Virus record (IMG/VR): IMGVR_UViG_3300027241_000018
Location: 1 to 32,177 of that record
Source of the DNA: a virus
DNA: 32,177 bases
Strand: one strand, 5' to 3'
Under the pieces are notes generated by a model, which saw nothing but the letters and a program-made list of their open reading frames with translations, made no database searches and was not told where the DNA came from. The first letter of the stretch is position 1. Every line of letters begins with the position of its first letter. The position numbers and the translations under genes are program-made. Shown here in pieces: positions 19,461 through 27,754 of the stretch.

Positions 19461-19490
19461 AGTTTGATTATTTTTGATTATTTTTGATTA
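19461..19490. repeat. Three 10-bp tandem repeats
   Basis: Three tandem copies of TTTTTGATTA, the first with two changes, overlap the stop codon of the solute-binding-protein gene. Slippage here would change the C-terminal KNNQK tail or its stop position. Confidence 0.6.
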
Positions 19491-20439
19491 AAACTGTATC
19501 AACCAGAGGTTGCCACTGTTTTTCACGAGACTTCACCCACTCTCCCATTGATTTAGGATTCTGTAAGTCTGTTCTTTCTAAGAGTAGATTATCATAGAAG
19601 ATAGCCTTTGCTTCATCCGACTTCATAGCCTTTGTGAACTCTCTGGTATACCATTCAACTACATCGTTTGGAGTTCCAGCTGGAAGCATAAGAGCCCACA
19701 TACCTGTGATGTTGAAATTTGGTAAAGCAGTATCCAACAATGGAATTCCTGGGAATTGACGCATTGGAGGTGGAGCACTTAGAGCAATAATGTTAATGCG
19801 CCCATCTTTGTAAAGAGCATTTGCAACTAGAGATGGAACAATCGCATAACGAACATTACCACTAGCAACATCTACCAGTGCATCGACTGGACCTTTGTGG
19901 TCAACTCGAACTACTCCATCTTTACCTTCTGGAAATTTAACACGAGCAGAGATACCTTCATAGACTAAACGTGCACCACCAGACGCAGCAATGGAAACCT
20001 TATCATTCTTTAAAGAATCTAAAAATTGTTTCGGAGTTTTGGCTGGATCATTTGGATGTGACGCAATCACGAATGGACTAGATGCAATGTGTGTTGGGTA
20101 AACAAAACTGTCAGTAGTATAACTACGACCATTACCTTGGACTTGAACTTTGTCCATTGCTGCAATACCTGGAACTGATACGTTGGTAACTGAATATCCA
20201 TCAGCTGGTTTCTTACTCAACTCTTCTGTACCAATCACACCACCTGCTCCAGCACGATTCATAATAATAAATTTTGCACCAGTATTTTGCTCAACCTGTT
20301 TAGCTAAGATACGGAATGACAATTCATTGACACTTCCTGGAGTCCATGCCATAATCGCTTCAATAGGTTTTGTTGGTTGCCACTGAGCAAAGGCAGATGC
20401 AGAAACTGCCAGCAATAATGTAACTAAAATCTTCTTCAT
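19468..20439 (-). CDS. Bug/TctC-family periplasmic solute-binding protein
   Basis: A 323-aa protein with a classic signal peptide (MKKILVTLLLAVSASAFA, cleavage likely after residue 18). It continues KPIEAIMAWTPGSVNE and NRAGAGGVIGTEELSKKPADGY, the signature of tripartite tricarboxylate transporter receptors (TctC/Bug, PF03401). Length matches the family (about 320 aa). These proteins bind carboxylates, amino acids or vitamins in the periplasm and deliver them to TctAB. No TctA or TctB is in the window, so it would use the host's membrane part or act as a sensor. A late-type box lies upstream. Strong candidate for a host-derived gene. Confidence 0.9.
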   Translation of the reverse strand: MKKILVTLLLAVSASAFAQWQPTKPIEAIMAWTPGSVNELSFRILAKQVEQNTGAKFIIMNRAGAGGVIGTEELSKKPADGYSVTNVSVPGIAAMDKVQVQGNGRSYTTDSFVYPTHIASSPFVIASHPNDPAKTPKQFLDSLKNDKVSIAASGGARLVYEGISARVKFPEGKDGVVRVDHKGPVDALVDVASGNVRYAIVPSLVANALYKDGRINIIALSAPPPMRQFPGIPLLDTALPNFNITGMWALMLPAGTPNDVVEWYTREFTKAMKSDEAKAIFYDNLLLERTDLQNPKSMGEWVKSREKQWQPLVDTVLIKNNQK

Positions 20440-20509
20440 ATTTTTCCTCTATAATTTGTTTAGTGTTTTAGACTAATCGCTGGGTATCATCACGCTGGGA
20501 TTCTGTCTT

Positions 20510-20517
20510 TATTTATA
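20510..20517 (-). promoter_or_regulatory. T4-late-like promoter box TATAAATA
   Basis: Minus-strand TATAAATA immediately after the stop of the 28-aa ORF and about 70 nt before the solute-binding-protein ATG. Second isolated late-type box of the window. Confidence 0.55.
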
Positions 20518-20604
20518 TCAATTTAATCCAGTATTTGTTGGACAATCATATATTTTTCTAAGTTCATTCAACTCTAAAAAAAATTGTTTAATCTTCTCTA
20601 TCAT
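20518..20604 (-). CDS. Putative 28-aa microprotein
   Basis: A 28-codon frame starting MIEKIKQFFLELNELRKIYD, with an ATGA overlap to the upstream stop and a good AAAGGA ribosome binding site. It is helical and amphipathic. The coupling and spacing look like a real phage gene, but length limits certainty. Confidence 0.5.
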   Translation of the reverse strand: MIEKIKQFFLELNELRKIYDCPTNTGLN

Positions 20605-21626
20605 TTAAAATCCTTTACATGTAAGTTAGTACCATCCTCTAAAAGCATGACCCAATTATGATCTAAAATATGATAGTGAGAAGTCTGGACAACTTTGTTT
20701 GCAGTGTAGTAATCAGTCTCCATCATCTCTCTTAGAAACTTTCTTAGTGGTAATTTGTATGTCAGTGGATTCGAATCTATGTGCCATTCCTCATATGAAC
20801 CAAGTGACCATTTCTGATAGTCCACAGTCTCATAAAAGTTAATCATACGAGAAGCAATTTCCTTTGGCATGTTACGCATACGATTGGTCTTACCCATCTG
20901 CCACTTACAATTCAACTCGATGAATCTAGAAAAATGTTTCTTGTTATGAACACGATGAGCACTGGGGTAGTTCTCTAACATACTTTCCATACACTCTACT
21001 TGTTTGTTTGTCATACCAATTCTCCAATTCAGTTTCCACTGATCGTAATCTAATGTTTGAAGTTTACCAAACAATTGGTCACCAAGATAACCAGTAACAA
21101 TTAATCCTTCTGCAAATTCTGGATTAGTGACTGATGTATTTAAAGAATATCGAATTCCTCTACCACGAATGAAACGATCAAACAAAGATCCAGATTCAAT
21201 GATAGAGTACCAGTTACAGAAAACGTGTAATTGTTTTGGATCAGCATACTGCATTAGTGCAAACAATACTGTAGTACTATCAAGCCCACCACTCCAAGAA
21301 ATAGCAATCTGCTGGCCATTGGCACGATCAACAATTGACTTGGCTGTTTCTAGAGTTATCTGCTTAAATGTTTTATCAAAACTGCTATCTTTTTCTGGGA
21401 GTGGTTCCCAACCAGTCATCTTAAGATAGTGTGGTAGTGTTCTAGTTCTATCCTGAAAACCACTCATGTTTCCATTTATAAAATTATTGTCTTTGTTATA
21501 CCAATTTTCTAACTCCAACTCCATGTAGTATGGAAAGATTTCATCGAAGTTATCTGCTTTGAATTTTTGAAATTTCGGTAGATCAATTACATCTTTGAGA
21601 CGATGTATTAAAAAATTATGAATCAT
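20601..21626 (-). CDS. Asparagine-synthetase-like ATP-pyrophosphatase (no glutaminase domain)
   Basis: A 341-aa protein with the PP-loop SGGLDS (112-117, within AISWSGGLDSTTVLFAL) and VTGYLGDQLFG (178-187), the motif seen in the synthetase domain of AsnB-type enzymes. It would adenylate a carboxylate and replace AMP with an amine. The N-terminal Ntn glutaminase domain (Cys2) is missing; instead there are about 100 residues of unknown fold. So it needs free ammonia, another amine, or a partner such as the amidotransferase at 18012. Phage AsnB-like proteins have no fixed role. Confidence 0.8.
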   Translation of the reverse strand: MIHNFLIHRLKDVIDLPKFQKFKADNFDEIFPYYMELELENWYNKDNNFINGNMSGFQDRTRTLPHYLKMTGWEPLPEKDSSFDKTFKQITLETAKSIVDRANGQQIAISWSGGLDSTTVLFALMQYADPKQLHVFCNWYSIIESGSLFDRFIRGRGIRYSLNTSVTNPEFAEGLIVTGYLGDQLFGKLQTLDYDQWKLNWRIGMTNKQVECMESMLENYPSAHRVHNKKHFSRFIELNCKWQMGKTNRMRNMPKEIASRMINFYETVDYQKWSLGSYEEWHIDSNPLTYKLPLRKFLREMMETDYYTANKVVQTSHYHILDHNWVMLLEDGTNLHVKDFK

Positions 21627-21629
21627 GCT

Positions 21630-21947
21630 TTAACCTAAAGACAAAAACGATTTACTAGATTCCTGCCATGGAATATCACAAACAACCCACTTACCATTTA
21701 TTGGAGTGATTATCTGTATATTTTCTCTTGATATTCTATCTAAATTTTTACGAACATATAAAAGATCAACAGGAGATATAATTATCTCTGACTCAGGAAC
21801 TACAATCTGATACTCTGTAGTATGTTTGGTAAACTCTAAATCATTTGAAGAATCATACCAGAAAATACTTTTTACAGTTCTACATCCATTAAGCGAACAT
21901 GGATAAAATGGAATGTTCCACACCCATCCTTTAAGAATTGGTTCCAT
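21630..21947 (-). CDS. Hypothetical phage protein
   Basis: A 105-aa protein from the ATG at 21947, overlapping the upstream DUF2061 gene by 17 nt. It begins MEPILKGWVWNIPFYPCS and alternates hydrophobic and polar residues as in a beta-rich fold. No family recognised. The ATG at 21971 in the longer frame is an alternative start. Confidence 0.55.
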   Translation of the reverse strand: MEPILKGWVWNIPFYPCSLNGCRTVKSIFWYDSSNDLEFTKHTTEYQIVVPESEIIISPVDLLYVRKNLDRISRENIQIITPINGKWVVCDIPWQESSKSFLSLG

Positions 21948-22164
21948 CTTCTTTAATTTCCTTACCCGCATCAATTTTGTTCCATGCACGTTCGTGGAAG
22001 AAGTATAGGATACTGTTCACCACTAGCGCAAACGAAACAACACCAAGACCAACCATCCAAGATCCAGATGCTATGTAACCACCGATAAAGTTAGTGATGG
22101 TCACTAGAATACGCCATGTGACAACCTTACCCAAACTACGTAGTGCTTTCTCATAAAATTTCAT
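21931..22164 (-). CDS. DUF2061 membrane protein
   Basis: A 77-aa protein matching DUF2061 (PF09834): KALRSLGKVVTWRILVTITN, two transmembrane segments (about 15-33 and 37-55), and the signature YFFHERAWNKI. Family members are small inner-membrane proteins of unknown function. I recall marine phage genomes carrying them near nucleotide-metabolism genes, as here beside dCMP deaminase. Confidence 0.85.
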   Translation of the reverse strand: MKFYEKALRSLGKVVTWRILVTITNFIGGYIASGSWMVGLGVVSFALVVNSILYFFHERAWNKIDAGKEIKEDGTNS

Positions 22165-22592
22165 ACTTGTTCAACTCCTATATTACATTTAATTAAAAAA
22201 TCTAATCCACTTGTATCTCGATATGAATTTCGATAATACACTGTATTTATACCTGCTCCATAAATTAACTTGGCACAATCCACACAAGGAGCATGAGTAA
22301 TAAACATAGCACCACCAAGCCCAGAGTCGTTCGATCTTGCCAACTTAGAGATCGCATTTGCTTCAGCATGTATTACCTCATCTTTCGTTACCAAAGTTGG
22401 ATTACCATTAAAATCTAATCCAAATTCATTTTCACAGTTGTTATCCCAACCAGCAGGTGTTCCATTATAACCAATTGATATGATACGATTATCTTTTACG
22501 ACTACCGCACCAACATGCAAACGTCTTGAACTCGACAGCTGAGCAAATCGATCAGCTGTGTCCATAAATGCATCAATCCATTTTTGTTTCAT
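22161..22592 (-). CDS. cd: dCMP deaminase
   Basis: A 143-aa zinc enzyme from the ATG at 22592 (ATGA overlap). Zinc site: His75-Ala-Glu77 (VIHAEANA) and Pro102-Cys103-x-x-Cys106 (APCVDC). GAVVVKDNRIISIGYNGTP is the typical first half. It converts dCMP to dUMP, feeding dTTP synthesis for phage DNA. Length is shorter than the T4 enzyme (193 aa), but the core is complete. Confidence 0.92.
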   Translation of the reverse strand: MKQKWIDAFMDTADRFAQLSSSRRLHVGAVVVKDNRIISIGYNGTPAGWDNNCENEFGLDFNGNPTLVTKDEVIHAEANAISKLARSNDSGLGGAMFITHAPCVDCAKLIYGAGINTVYYRNSYRDTSGLDFLIKCNIGVEQV

Positions 22593-23389
22593 CTTCCGAA
22601 CCCGAATGGACACTTGGCTTTCTTTTCTTCTTTCTCGATATTATCTTGAAATGCTTTTTCTTTTCTATATCTTGCATTACGAGTACCTTCATAAACCATT
22701 GGTAAATCTGGTGGGATTTTATTTTTAGTAACCCATGTCTCGAAATCTACAAGATGACATTTATATTCTACTTCCCTTTCGGTCAAAGGAATGATATGAA
22801 TCATTGGAGTACCTGCCTTCAAGATAAAGTTTGGCGCATCCTTTTTGACAAAAATATTAAGATTAGTTTGTGGTTGTTCATCATAATATGTTAGTCCATA
22901 TGGAATGATAATCTTATCGTTTAGATCATGTTCTTCTAAGTTCCAGATAGCAGGAGTCCATATAAATTTGATTCCAGTATTTTCTACGATGTTCCAAACT
23001 CCACCGAATTTCATATGATAGTAGTCATTAAACATTCCTGGAAACTGATCATGACTATGAGTTTGAAGACTATGAACTTTATTCTGATCAGTTAGTCCCA
23101 ATCTAGACTTATCTTGTCCATGTGTTTTTGGTTCACAAATAAAATCCATCCACAGTGGAATTATAGCACCTTTAGTATACAAACCATTTAGTCCAGTGCA
23201 CTTCTTTAGTGTTGGTGTTTGTATTGTGATGCCACTTTCTCTATCAATAATTGGGATAGATGGTTCCATCTTTTTAATTGTTTCTGGATAGTATCGAACA
23301 GCCTTACGAATTGTATACAACTCATATGCTGCTCTACTGTGTGTGAAACAATCAACAGTTATCGTACTCTTTTTAAAATTGAATATCAT
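22589..23389 (-). CDS. Conserved phage protein of unknown function
   Basis: A 266-aa protein, mostly beta, with FIWTPAIWNLE, a GLTYYDEQPQTNLNIF strand pair and KAGTPMIHIIPLTERE. I recall this block order from uncharacterised T4-like phage proteins (DUF6065 is a possible relative). The lysine-rich C-terminus ends KCPFGFGR. It overlaps the deaminase gene and the upstream gene by 4 nt each, so it is translationally coupled to both. Confidence 0.6.
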   Translation of the reverse strand: MIFNFKKSTITVDCFTHSRAAYELYTIRKAVRYYPETIKKMEPSIPIIDRESGITIQTPTLKKCTGLNGLYTKGAIIPLWMDFICEPKTHGQDKSRLGLTDQNKVHSLQTHSHDQFPGMFNDYYHMKFGGVWNIVENTGIKFIWTPAIWNLEEHDLNDKIIIPYGLTYYDEQPQTNLNIFVKKDAPNFILKAGTPMIHIIPLTEREVEYKCHLVDFETWVTKNKIPPDLPMVYEGTRNARYRKEKAFQDNIEKEEKKAKCPFGFGR

Positions 23390-24105
23390 TTAGTTTCTGC
23401 TTGTTCGAATAGAATATCATCCAATGCCTTTGCAGCATCCCATTCTTCGCCAACCCATCCACGCCATAGAGTAACTACTACATCATCACCATCCCAGCGA
23501 CTCCATGTTTTACCATCCCAATTACAATATTGTGGATATGGCCAAGCATCAGTTTGAACTTCGTAGCGACCAATATGAACAGGATTTACTGATGCATTGA
23601 ACCAATCAGTACGTTCTAATTCAGAAAGACGTTCTTCTTCTTGTTCTTCTTCGTAACGCTCAACTTCATCCATTAAGCCACCAAAATCAATTAGATCTTC
23701 TGGCAGATCTTCAATTGAATCACGATCGCTAATATCATAGTCATAGTATTCATCACATCCATCTTCATACTTACCAATGAACCCCATTCCAGGTTCATGA
23801 TATAATGCACGAACATCCCATCCTTCTCCGAAAAGAAATTCGTAAAGTGTGGTTGGAGGAGCCCATGCAGAATCAAAATGCATTACGATAGTATTATCAT
23901 CTTCTCGTTCCCAATCTTGCATGGAAACATCCCACTTTGTACCCCAGTTTTCAACTGACCAACCATAGTCCCATGCGCCATCTGGATTTGGACGCAGATG
24001 ATTCAGTGGCTCAGATTTTTCTTTTTGAAGTTCTTCTTCGAAGGCATCAATTTTAGTTTTATCTTCATGTGACAGAGTCACAGTATTGTAACACCAATTA
24101 GGCAT
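23386..24105 (-). CDS. YubB/api92-like protein (MPNWCYN family)
   Basis: A 239-aa protein starting MPNWCYNTVTLS, the signature of the plasmid and phage YubB/api92 group with a ferredoxin-like domain. It has two Trp-rich blocks (WSVENWGTKWDVS; WPYPQYCNWDG) around an acidic linker (about 124-165). Function unknown. Its stop overlaps the next gene by ATGA. Confidence 0.75.
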   Translation of the reverse strand: MPNWCYNTVTLSHEDKTKIDAFEEELQKEKSEPLNHLRPNPDGAWDYGWSVENWGTKWDVSMQDWEREDDNTIVMHFDSAWAPPTTLYEFLFGEGWDVRALYHEPGMGFIGKYEDGCDEYYDYDISDRDSIEDLPEDLIDFGGLMDEVERYEEEQEEERLSELERTDWFNASVNPVHIGRYEVQTDAWPYPQYCNWDGKTWSRWDGDDVVVTLWRGWVGEEWDAAKALDDILFEQAETK

Positions 24106-24119
24106 AATATATTTTCCTC

Positions 24120-24350
24120 TCAGTTATCGGCTATGTTAGCCTTGATCTTTCTCATTAACTCAAATGCATCAGGCATACCTTCTGCTTCCATTACGTCATC
24201 ATAGAATTCATCTTTTGCTTCTTGAATCATGACAGCGACTCTCATACAATCATCGGCAGACATACTATTTAATAACATCGTAAATTCGTCATCCTTTAAT
24301 GACATCAAAAACAATAGAAAATCTCTATCCTCGGGTTTAAGATGTTGCAC
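24120..24350 (-). CDS. Hypothetical helical phage protein
   Basis: A 76-aa acidic helical protein, starting most likely at GTG 24350 (VQHLKPEDRDFLLFLMS), which overlaps the upstream gene by 14 nt. An ATG at 24395 would overlap by 59 nt. It sits between DUF6433 and the YubB-like gene. No family recognised. Confidence 0.55.
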   Translation of the reverse strand: MQHLKPEDRDFLLFLMSLKDDEFTMLLNSMSADDCMRVAVMIQEAKDEFYDDVMEAEGMPDAFELMRKIKANIADN

Positions 24351-24768
24351 TTTCTTTGACTTTCTTAGGGAGTGGAGGAATAAATCCAGCGTCACTGACT
24401 AATTTCCTAGTAATTTTAGGATACAATTTATGTAAAGTCTGGTCTTTGGCTGCAATGATAATACTGGCTTCTTCTTTCTTCAATCCTTCGATGAAAGAAA
24501 TGAATAAACTCTCACGCTTTAGTGGTGTAAGATCTGCACGGCAGAAAATATAAAGTTTCTTCATCTCACTGAACAAATTGGTTGGTGTCATACCCAATGG
24601 TTCATCGGCAGGTTTGTATGGTGGTTCACCTTCAGGAAGAATCATTTTCTTTTCTGAAAGGAATGCGTACTCGAAAAGAATCCTTAATGGAACATCATCT
24701 TTATAGGTTTCAATTACCTTAGGATTATCTTGGATTTCCTGAAGGATCTGTACAATATATTTTCTCAT
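24337..24768 (-). CDS. DUF6433 family phage protein
   Basis: A 143-aa protein with LRILFEYAFLSEKKMILPEG, LYIFCRADLTPLKRESLFI and AAKDQTLHKLYPKITRKLV, the block order I remember for DUF6433 of T4-like phages. Function unknown, often beside RNase H as here (ATG 1 nt after its stop). Confidence 0.8.
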   Translation of the reverse strand: MRKYIVQILQEIQDNPKVIETYKDDVPLRILFEYAFLSEKKMILPEGEPPYKPADEPLGMTPTNLFSEMKKLYIFCRADLTPLKRESLFISFIEGLKKEEASIIIAAKDQTLHKLYPKITRKLVSDAGFIPPLPKKVKESATS

Positions 24769-25662
24769 TTAAAAGTCCTCAATCTCATCTAACAAAAATC
24801 GGCAACGATGTTCCATGAGGTAGTTCATGATCGACATTTTGTCACCAGTAGGTTTATTACTTAGGTACTCTGCGATAATGTCAGATTTAATCTGCTCTGG
24901 AATAAATTTGAAGTCAACCAGAGTAGAATTCCTATGCCAGTTACGACGTTCTTCGTCATTCTTACATGCAATAAATCCATTATCAAAGAATTCTTGTAGT
25001 CGTTTTGCACTGACTGGTTTTTGTCTATCGCCAGAAGAGAATACATCGTCTTTGCTTAGGATATTTGGAACACCATCACCAGCATCACCTTTAACAATGT
25101 GTTCGATTTTATACTCGATGATTTCTCTCTGAGATGCAGTAATGTATTTCTTTTGCATCGGTGACCATTGCTTCACAGTAGGATATAACTGCAACTGTTT
25201 GAAGTCTTTGTCAGAAGAAAGGATAAGAATCTTTTGTGGATCCTCAACCAATCCTTCTTGTACTAGTTGATTGTTTTGAGCCCACTCTGTGAGTACTGCA
25301 ATGATGTCATCTGCTTCGCACCGATCTAGATGCATTACACGATACGGAAAGTGCTGTGCGATATCCTGACGCATCTCATTAAGTGTATCAAAGATCAAGT
25401 GCCAATCTAAGTCAGATGCTTCACGTGTTTTCTTTCTACCATCTTTATAGTATTGAAAGAATTCCCTGCGCCAGTACTTACGACCATCACAACATACAAT
25501 GACTTCTCCATATTCTTTACCATACTTTTTCTTGTATGATTTGATTGTGGATAGTGTTACATGGCGAATCAAATTCTTAATCTCGCTTTCTGTACCCTTC
25601 AACTCTCGCTGGAAGGTTAAGATAGCACTGAGGGCAACCTGCGAATAATCAATTAATATCAT
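24769..25662 (-). CDS. rnh: RNase H (T4 Rnh-like 5'-3' exonuclease)
   Basis: A 297-aa FEN1-like nuclease close to T4 RNase H (305 aa). Metal-site residues: Asp5 (LIDYSQ), Asp59 (CCDGRKYWRREFF), Glu116/Asp118/Asp119 (CEADDII), Asp151/Asp153 (SSDKDF), Asp193/Asp196 (KGDAGDGVPNI, helix-hairpin-helix). It removes RNA primers from Okazaki fragments during phage replication. It overlaps the upstream oxygenase by 4 nt. Confidence 0.93.
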   Translation of the reverse strand: MILIDYSQVALSAILTFQRELKGTESEIKNLIRHVTLSTIKSYKKKYGKEYGEVIVCCDGRKYWRREFFQYYKDGRKKTREASDLDWHLIFDTLNEMRQDIAQHFPYRVMHLDRCEADDIIAVLTEWAQNNQLVQEGLVEDPQKILILSSDKDFKQLQLYPTVKQWSPMQKKYITASQREIIEYKIEHIVKGDAGDGVPNILSKDDVFSSGDRQKPVSAKRLQEFFDNGFIACKNDEERRNWHRNSTLVDFKFIPEQIKSDIIAEYLSNKPTGDKMSIMNYLMEHRCRFLLDEIEDF

Positions 25663-26378
25663 TTCTTTCTCACTTTATCTGCAGAATATTTACCAACTTC
25701 TGGGTTATCAATATATTTACCACCACCATTTGGATCTTGTACCCATTGTTTATCATCAATTCTAGTCAAGAATATAGCATTACAATATCTTCCATCACCA
25801 CTATACTTTGGCATGTTGGCATCAGACTCTAATTTTGCTACTTCGTGCCATGTGTTGGATGTAATCAATACAATCCTATTTGGTTTAATTTCAATAGTGG
25901 CTTTCTTTTCTTGAGTATAAGAACTCAAAATTATTTCGCCACCCTTAAACTTCTTAGGTTCGGTATGAAAGTAACTTAACATTGTATAGAATGACGCATC
26001 ACAATGCGCACCATAGTAATCTGCATTCTGGTAGTAAGAAAGAAGATGAGATCGATGATTACAATAAAATAAAGTTTTATATAATTCATTGTGAGACATC
26101 AATCCATTATGAAATTCTTTTGAATTCATCTGATGTACTGATGAAGAAATTAATGCTGAGTGTCTCCAGTTATTGAAAACAGATTCTAAAAACACTCCAC
26201 TTTTGGAAGCCAATGCACCATACTCATTCTCTGCAGTATCGAGTTGTTTCTCTCCAACTAATACACTTTCTTTAGTCAACCATTTTAACTCAGTCATAAT
26301 TTCTTTAAGTTGATTTTCATTAAAGAAATTATCGATGACGACAGCATTGATGCCTTCATCAATATATGTAAAATCCAT
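25659..26378 (-). CDS. 2OG-Fe(II) oxygenase (no. 10, separate from the island)
   Basis: A 239-aa protein from the ATG at 26378 (TAATG with the upstream stop). Motifs: His125-x-Asp127 (YGAHCDASFYTML), FKGGEIILSS, IEIKPNRIVLITSNTWH with distal His178, and Arg197 (DGRYCNAIFL). It is a complete P4H-like set. Its position beside RNase H, away from the island, suggests a separate history. Confidence 0.85.
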   Translation of the reverse strand: MDFTYIDEGINAVVIDNFFNENQLKEIMTELKWLTKESVLVGEKQLDTAENEYGALASKSGVFLESVFNNWRHSALISSSVHQMNSKEFHNGLMSHNELYKTLFYCNHRSHLLSYYQNADYYGAHCDASFYTMLSYFHTEPKKFKGGEIILSSYTQEKKATIEIKPNRIVLITSNTWHEVAKLESDANMPKYSGDGRYCNAIFLTRIDDKQWVQDPNGGGKYIDNPEVGKYSADKVRKK

Positions 26379-27481
26379 TAAAATGCTCCGAGAAGAATAC
26401 ACTCTTCATTGATGCGACCATTTGGTACAGTCGGTTTTGTTGTTATTGTTTTCATTGCACCATTCAATGCACGCTTGCCCATCGCAAGTCCTTTAAAGAA
26501 TTCTTCTGGCTTACGTAACATAAGTGTCTTGGAATTCTTGACATCAAAGCCAAGGATCGTAGTTCCTTTAACAGAAAGTGTTCCACCCTCTGCTTTGTAT
26601 ACAGTAACCTTACGATACTTAGTATTATACACCCAAAGTTCATTTGAGGCAAGTATATCTTCTGGCTTGCAAGACTTGAGTTTTAGTTCAACAAACTCAC
26701 GCATGAATTTCATACGTGCCACAACCTTAGATGGTGGTGGTGCTTTGCGTTTACGTGGAGACCTGTTTGCTTTAGCAGTCTGAACCTGTTGTTGGCAGTC
26801 AGCTACAATGCCACGCAAAAACTCAGCATACTTCTTCAATTCTTTTTTCGTTAAGAATGAATATCCTTCGACAAGTTGATCGTCGTTTCCTGCAATTGCG
26901 TCTTCGATTTCTTGGAGTTGTGGTACATAAAATTCTCCAATTCGTTTTGCAACTGGTGCTGATACTTCATTTGAAAGTAGATAATTCTTTGCCGAGAACT
27001 GCGTTGTCTTCGTTGTGATAAAGTCATCTATTGCTCCATCGAATTCTGCTGCATGTTTACGTGCTAATTCTTCCATTCGTTCTTGTATAGAAACGACTGG
27101 AGTTGAAACAACTTCTGCTTTTTTAACTTCTTTGATTAGTTTGTACTTACGAACCAATTCTGATGCTGTGTCAGAAATAAAATTCTGGTGCTTTTCGCTA
27201 AGTGGTTGATCACGTGATGCAAGACGACAGACTACTCCAAGAGATCTGACTTCAAAATCAGTGGCACGATTGATTGCAATGACTTCAGCTTTTTGTCCAG
27301 CCTTGGCAAAGTATTCAAGTGCACTCTTACGACGTTTCTTCTCGTCAAAGTTTATATTGTACCAGCCAAGTGCATGGTTAAGATCTGAATTATAATTTTC
27401 TTCTGTGAGCACTGGCTCATCAACGATCTTGTTGAGGATCGCATTGTTCTTCGCTCTTCGTTTTGCGGCATTTGCATTCAT
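26378..27481 (-). CDS. Conserved T4-like phage protein of unknown function
   Basis: A 367-aa protein with a basic N-terminus (NAAKRRAKNN), a basic Pro-rich linker (RSPRKRKAPPP, about 232-242), and a C-terminal domain with ELWVYNTKYRKVTVYKAEGG and GTTILGFDVKNSKTLMLRKP. I recall this C-terminal block from T4-like cyanophages. Basic regions suggest nucleic-acid binding. It is transcribed from the consensus promoter at 27510-27538, with GGAGG before the ATG. Confidence 0.7.
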   Translation of the reverse strand: MNANAAKRRAKNNAILNKIVDEPVLTEENYNSDLNHALGWYNINFDEKKRRKSALEYFAKAGQKAEVIAINRATDFEVRSLGVVCRLASRDQPLSEKHQNFISDTASELVRKYKLIKEVKKAEVVSTPVVSIQERMEELARKHAAEFDGAIDDFITTKTTQFSAKNYLLSNEVSAPVAKRIGEFYVPQLQEIEDAIAGNDDQLVEGYSFLTKKELKKYAEFLRGIVADCQQQVQTAKANRSPRKRKAPPPSKVVARMKFMREFVELKLKSCKPEDILASNELWVYNTKYRKVTVYKAEGGTLSVKGTTILGFDVKNSKTLMLRKPEEFFKGLAMGKRALNGAMKTITTKPTVPNGRINEECILLGAF

Positions 27482-27509
27482 AGGTTTGGAACCTCCATAA
27501 TAAGTATTT

Positions 27510-27538
27510 ATTATACCTCAAAGCACGATTAGTGTCAA
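27510..27538 (-). promoter_or_regulatory. Consensus sigma70 promoter
   Basis: Minus strand: -35 TTGACA (27533-27538), 17-nt spacer, -10 TATAAT (27510-27515), a perfect consensus match. It sits between the terminator of the preceding unit and the gene at 26378-27481. An AATAAATA late-like box overlaps the -10. Confidence 0.85.
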
Positions 27539-27567
27539 ACAATAACCCTCAACAGTGTAGGGTTATT
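27539..27567 (-). terminator. Rho-independent terminator
   Basis: Minus strand: stem AATAACCCT/AGGGTTATT (27541-27549 with 27559-27567), 9-nt loop, then a TTGTTTG tract. It overlaps the stop codon region of the membrane-protein gene at 27563 and abuts the next promoter. Confidence 0.7.
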
Positions 27568-27754
27568 TCTTAAACGAAACCCCAGTTGTTCCACCCACTA
27601 CTCCAGCTAGGATTAGGGATGCAAGCCACGTATCGAATCCCATTGGAATGTTGAGAATCGGGAACAATGTGTTCAGTGACCAGATTGTTGCAAGTGGTGC
27701 AAGAACAATAAGAACGAGAATGACACCAAGCCACACAAGAATACTAGATTTCAT
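27563..27754 (-). CDS. Small two-span membrane protein
   Basis: A 63-aa hydrophobic protein: transmembrane segments about 5-27 (ILVWLGVILVLIVLAPLATI) and 41-58 (TWLASLILAGVVGGTTGV). I recall similar short proteins from T4-like phages. Holin-like size, but nothing ties it to lysis. ATGA overlap with the upstream gene. Confidence 0.65.
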   Translation of the reverse strand: MKSSILVWLGVILVLIVLAPLATIWSLNTLFPILNIPMGFDTWLASLILAGVVGGTTGVSFKK

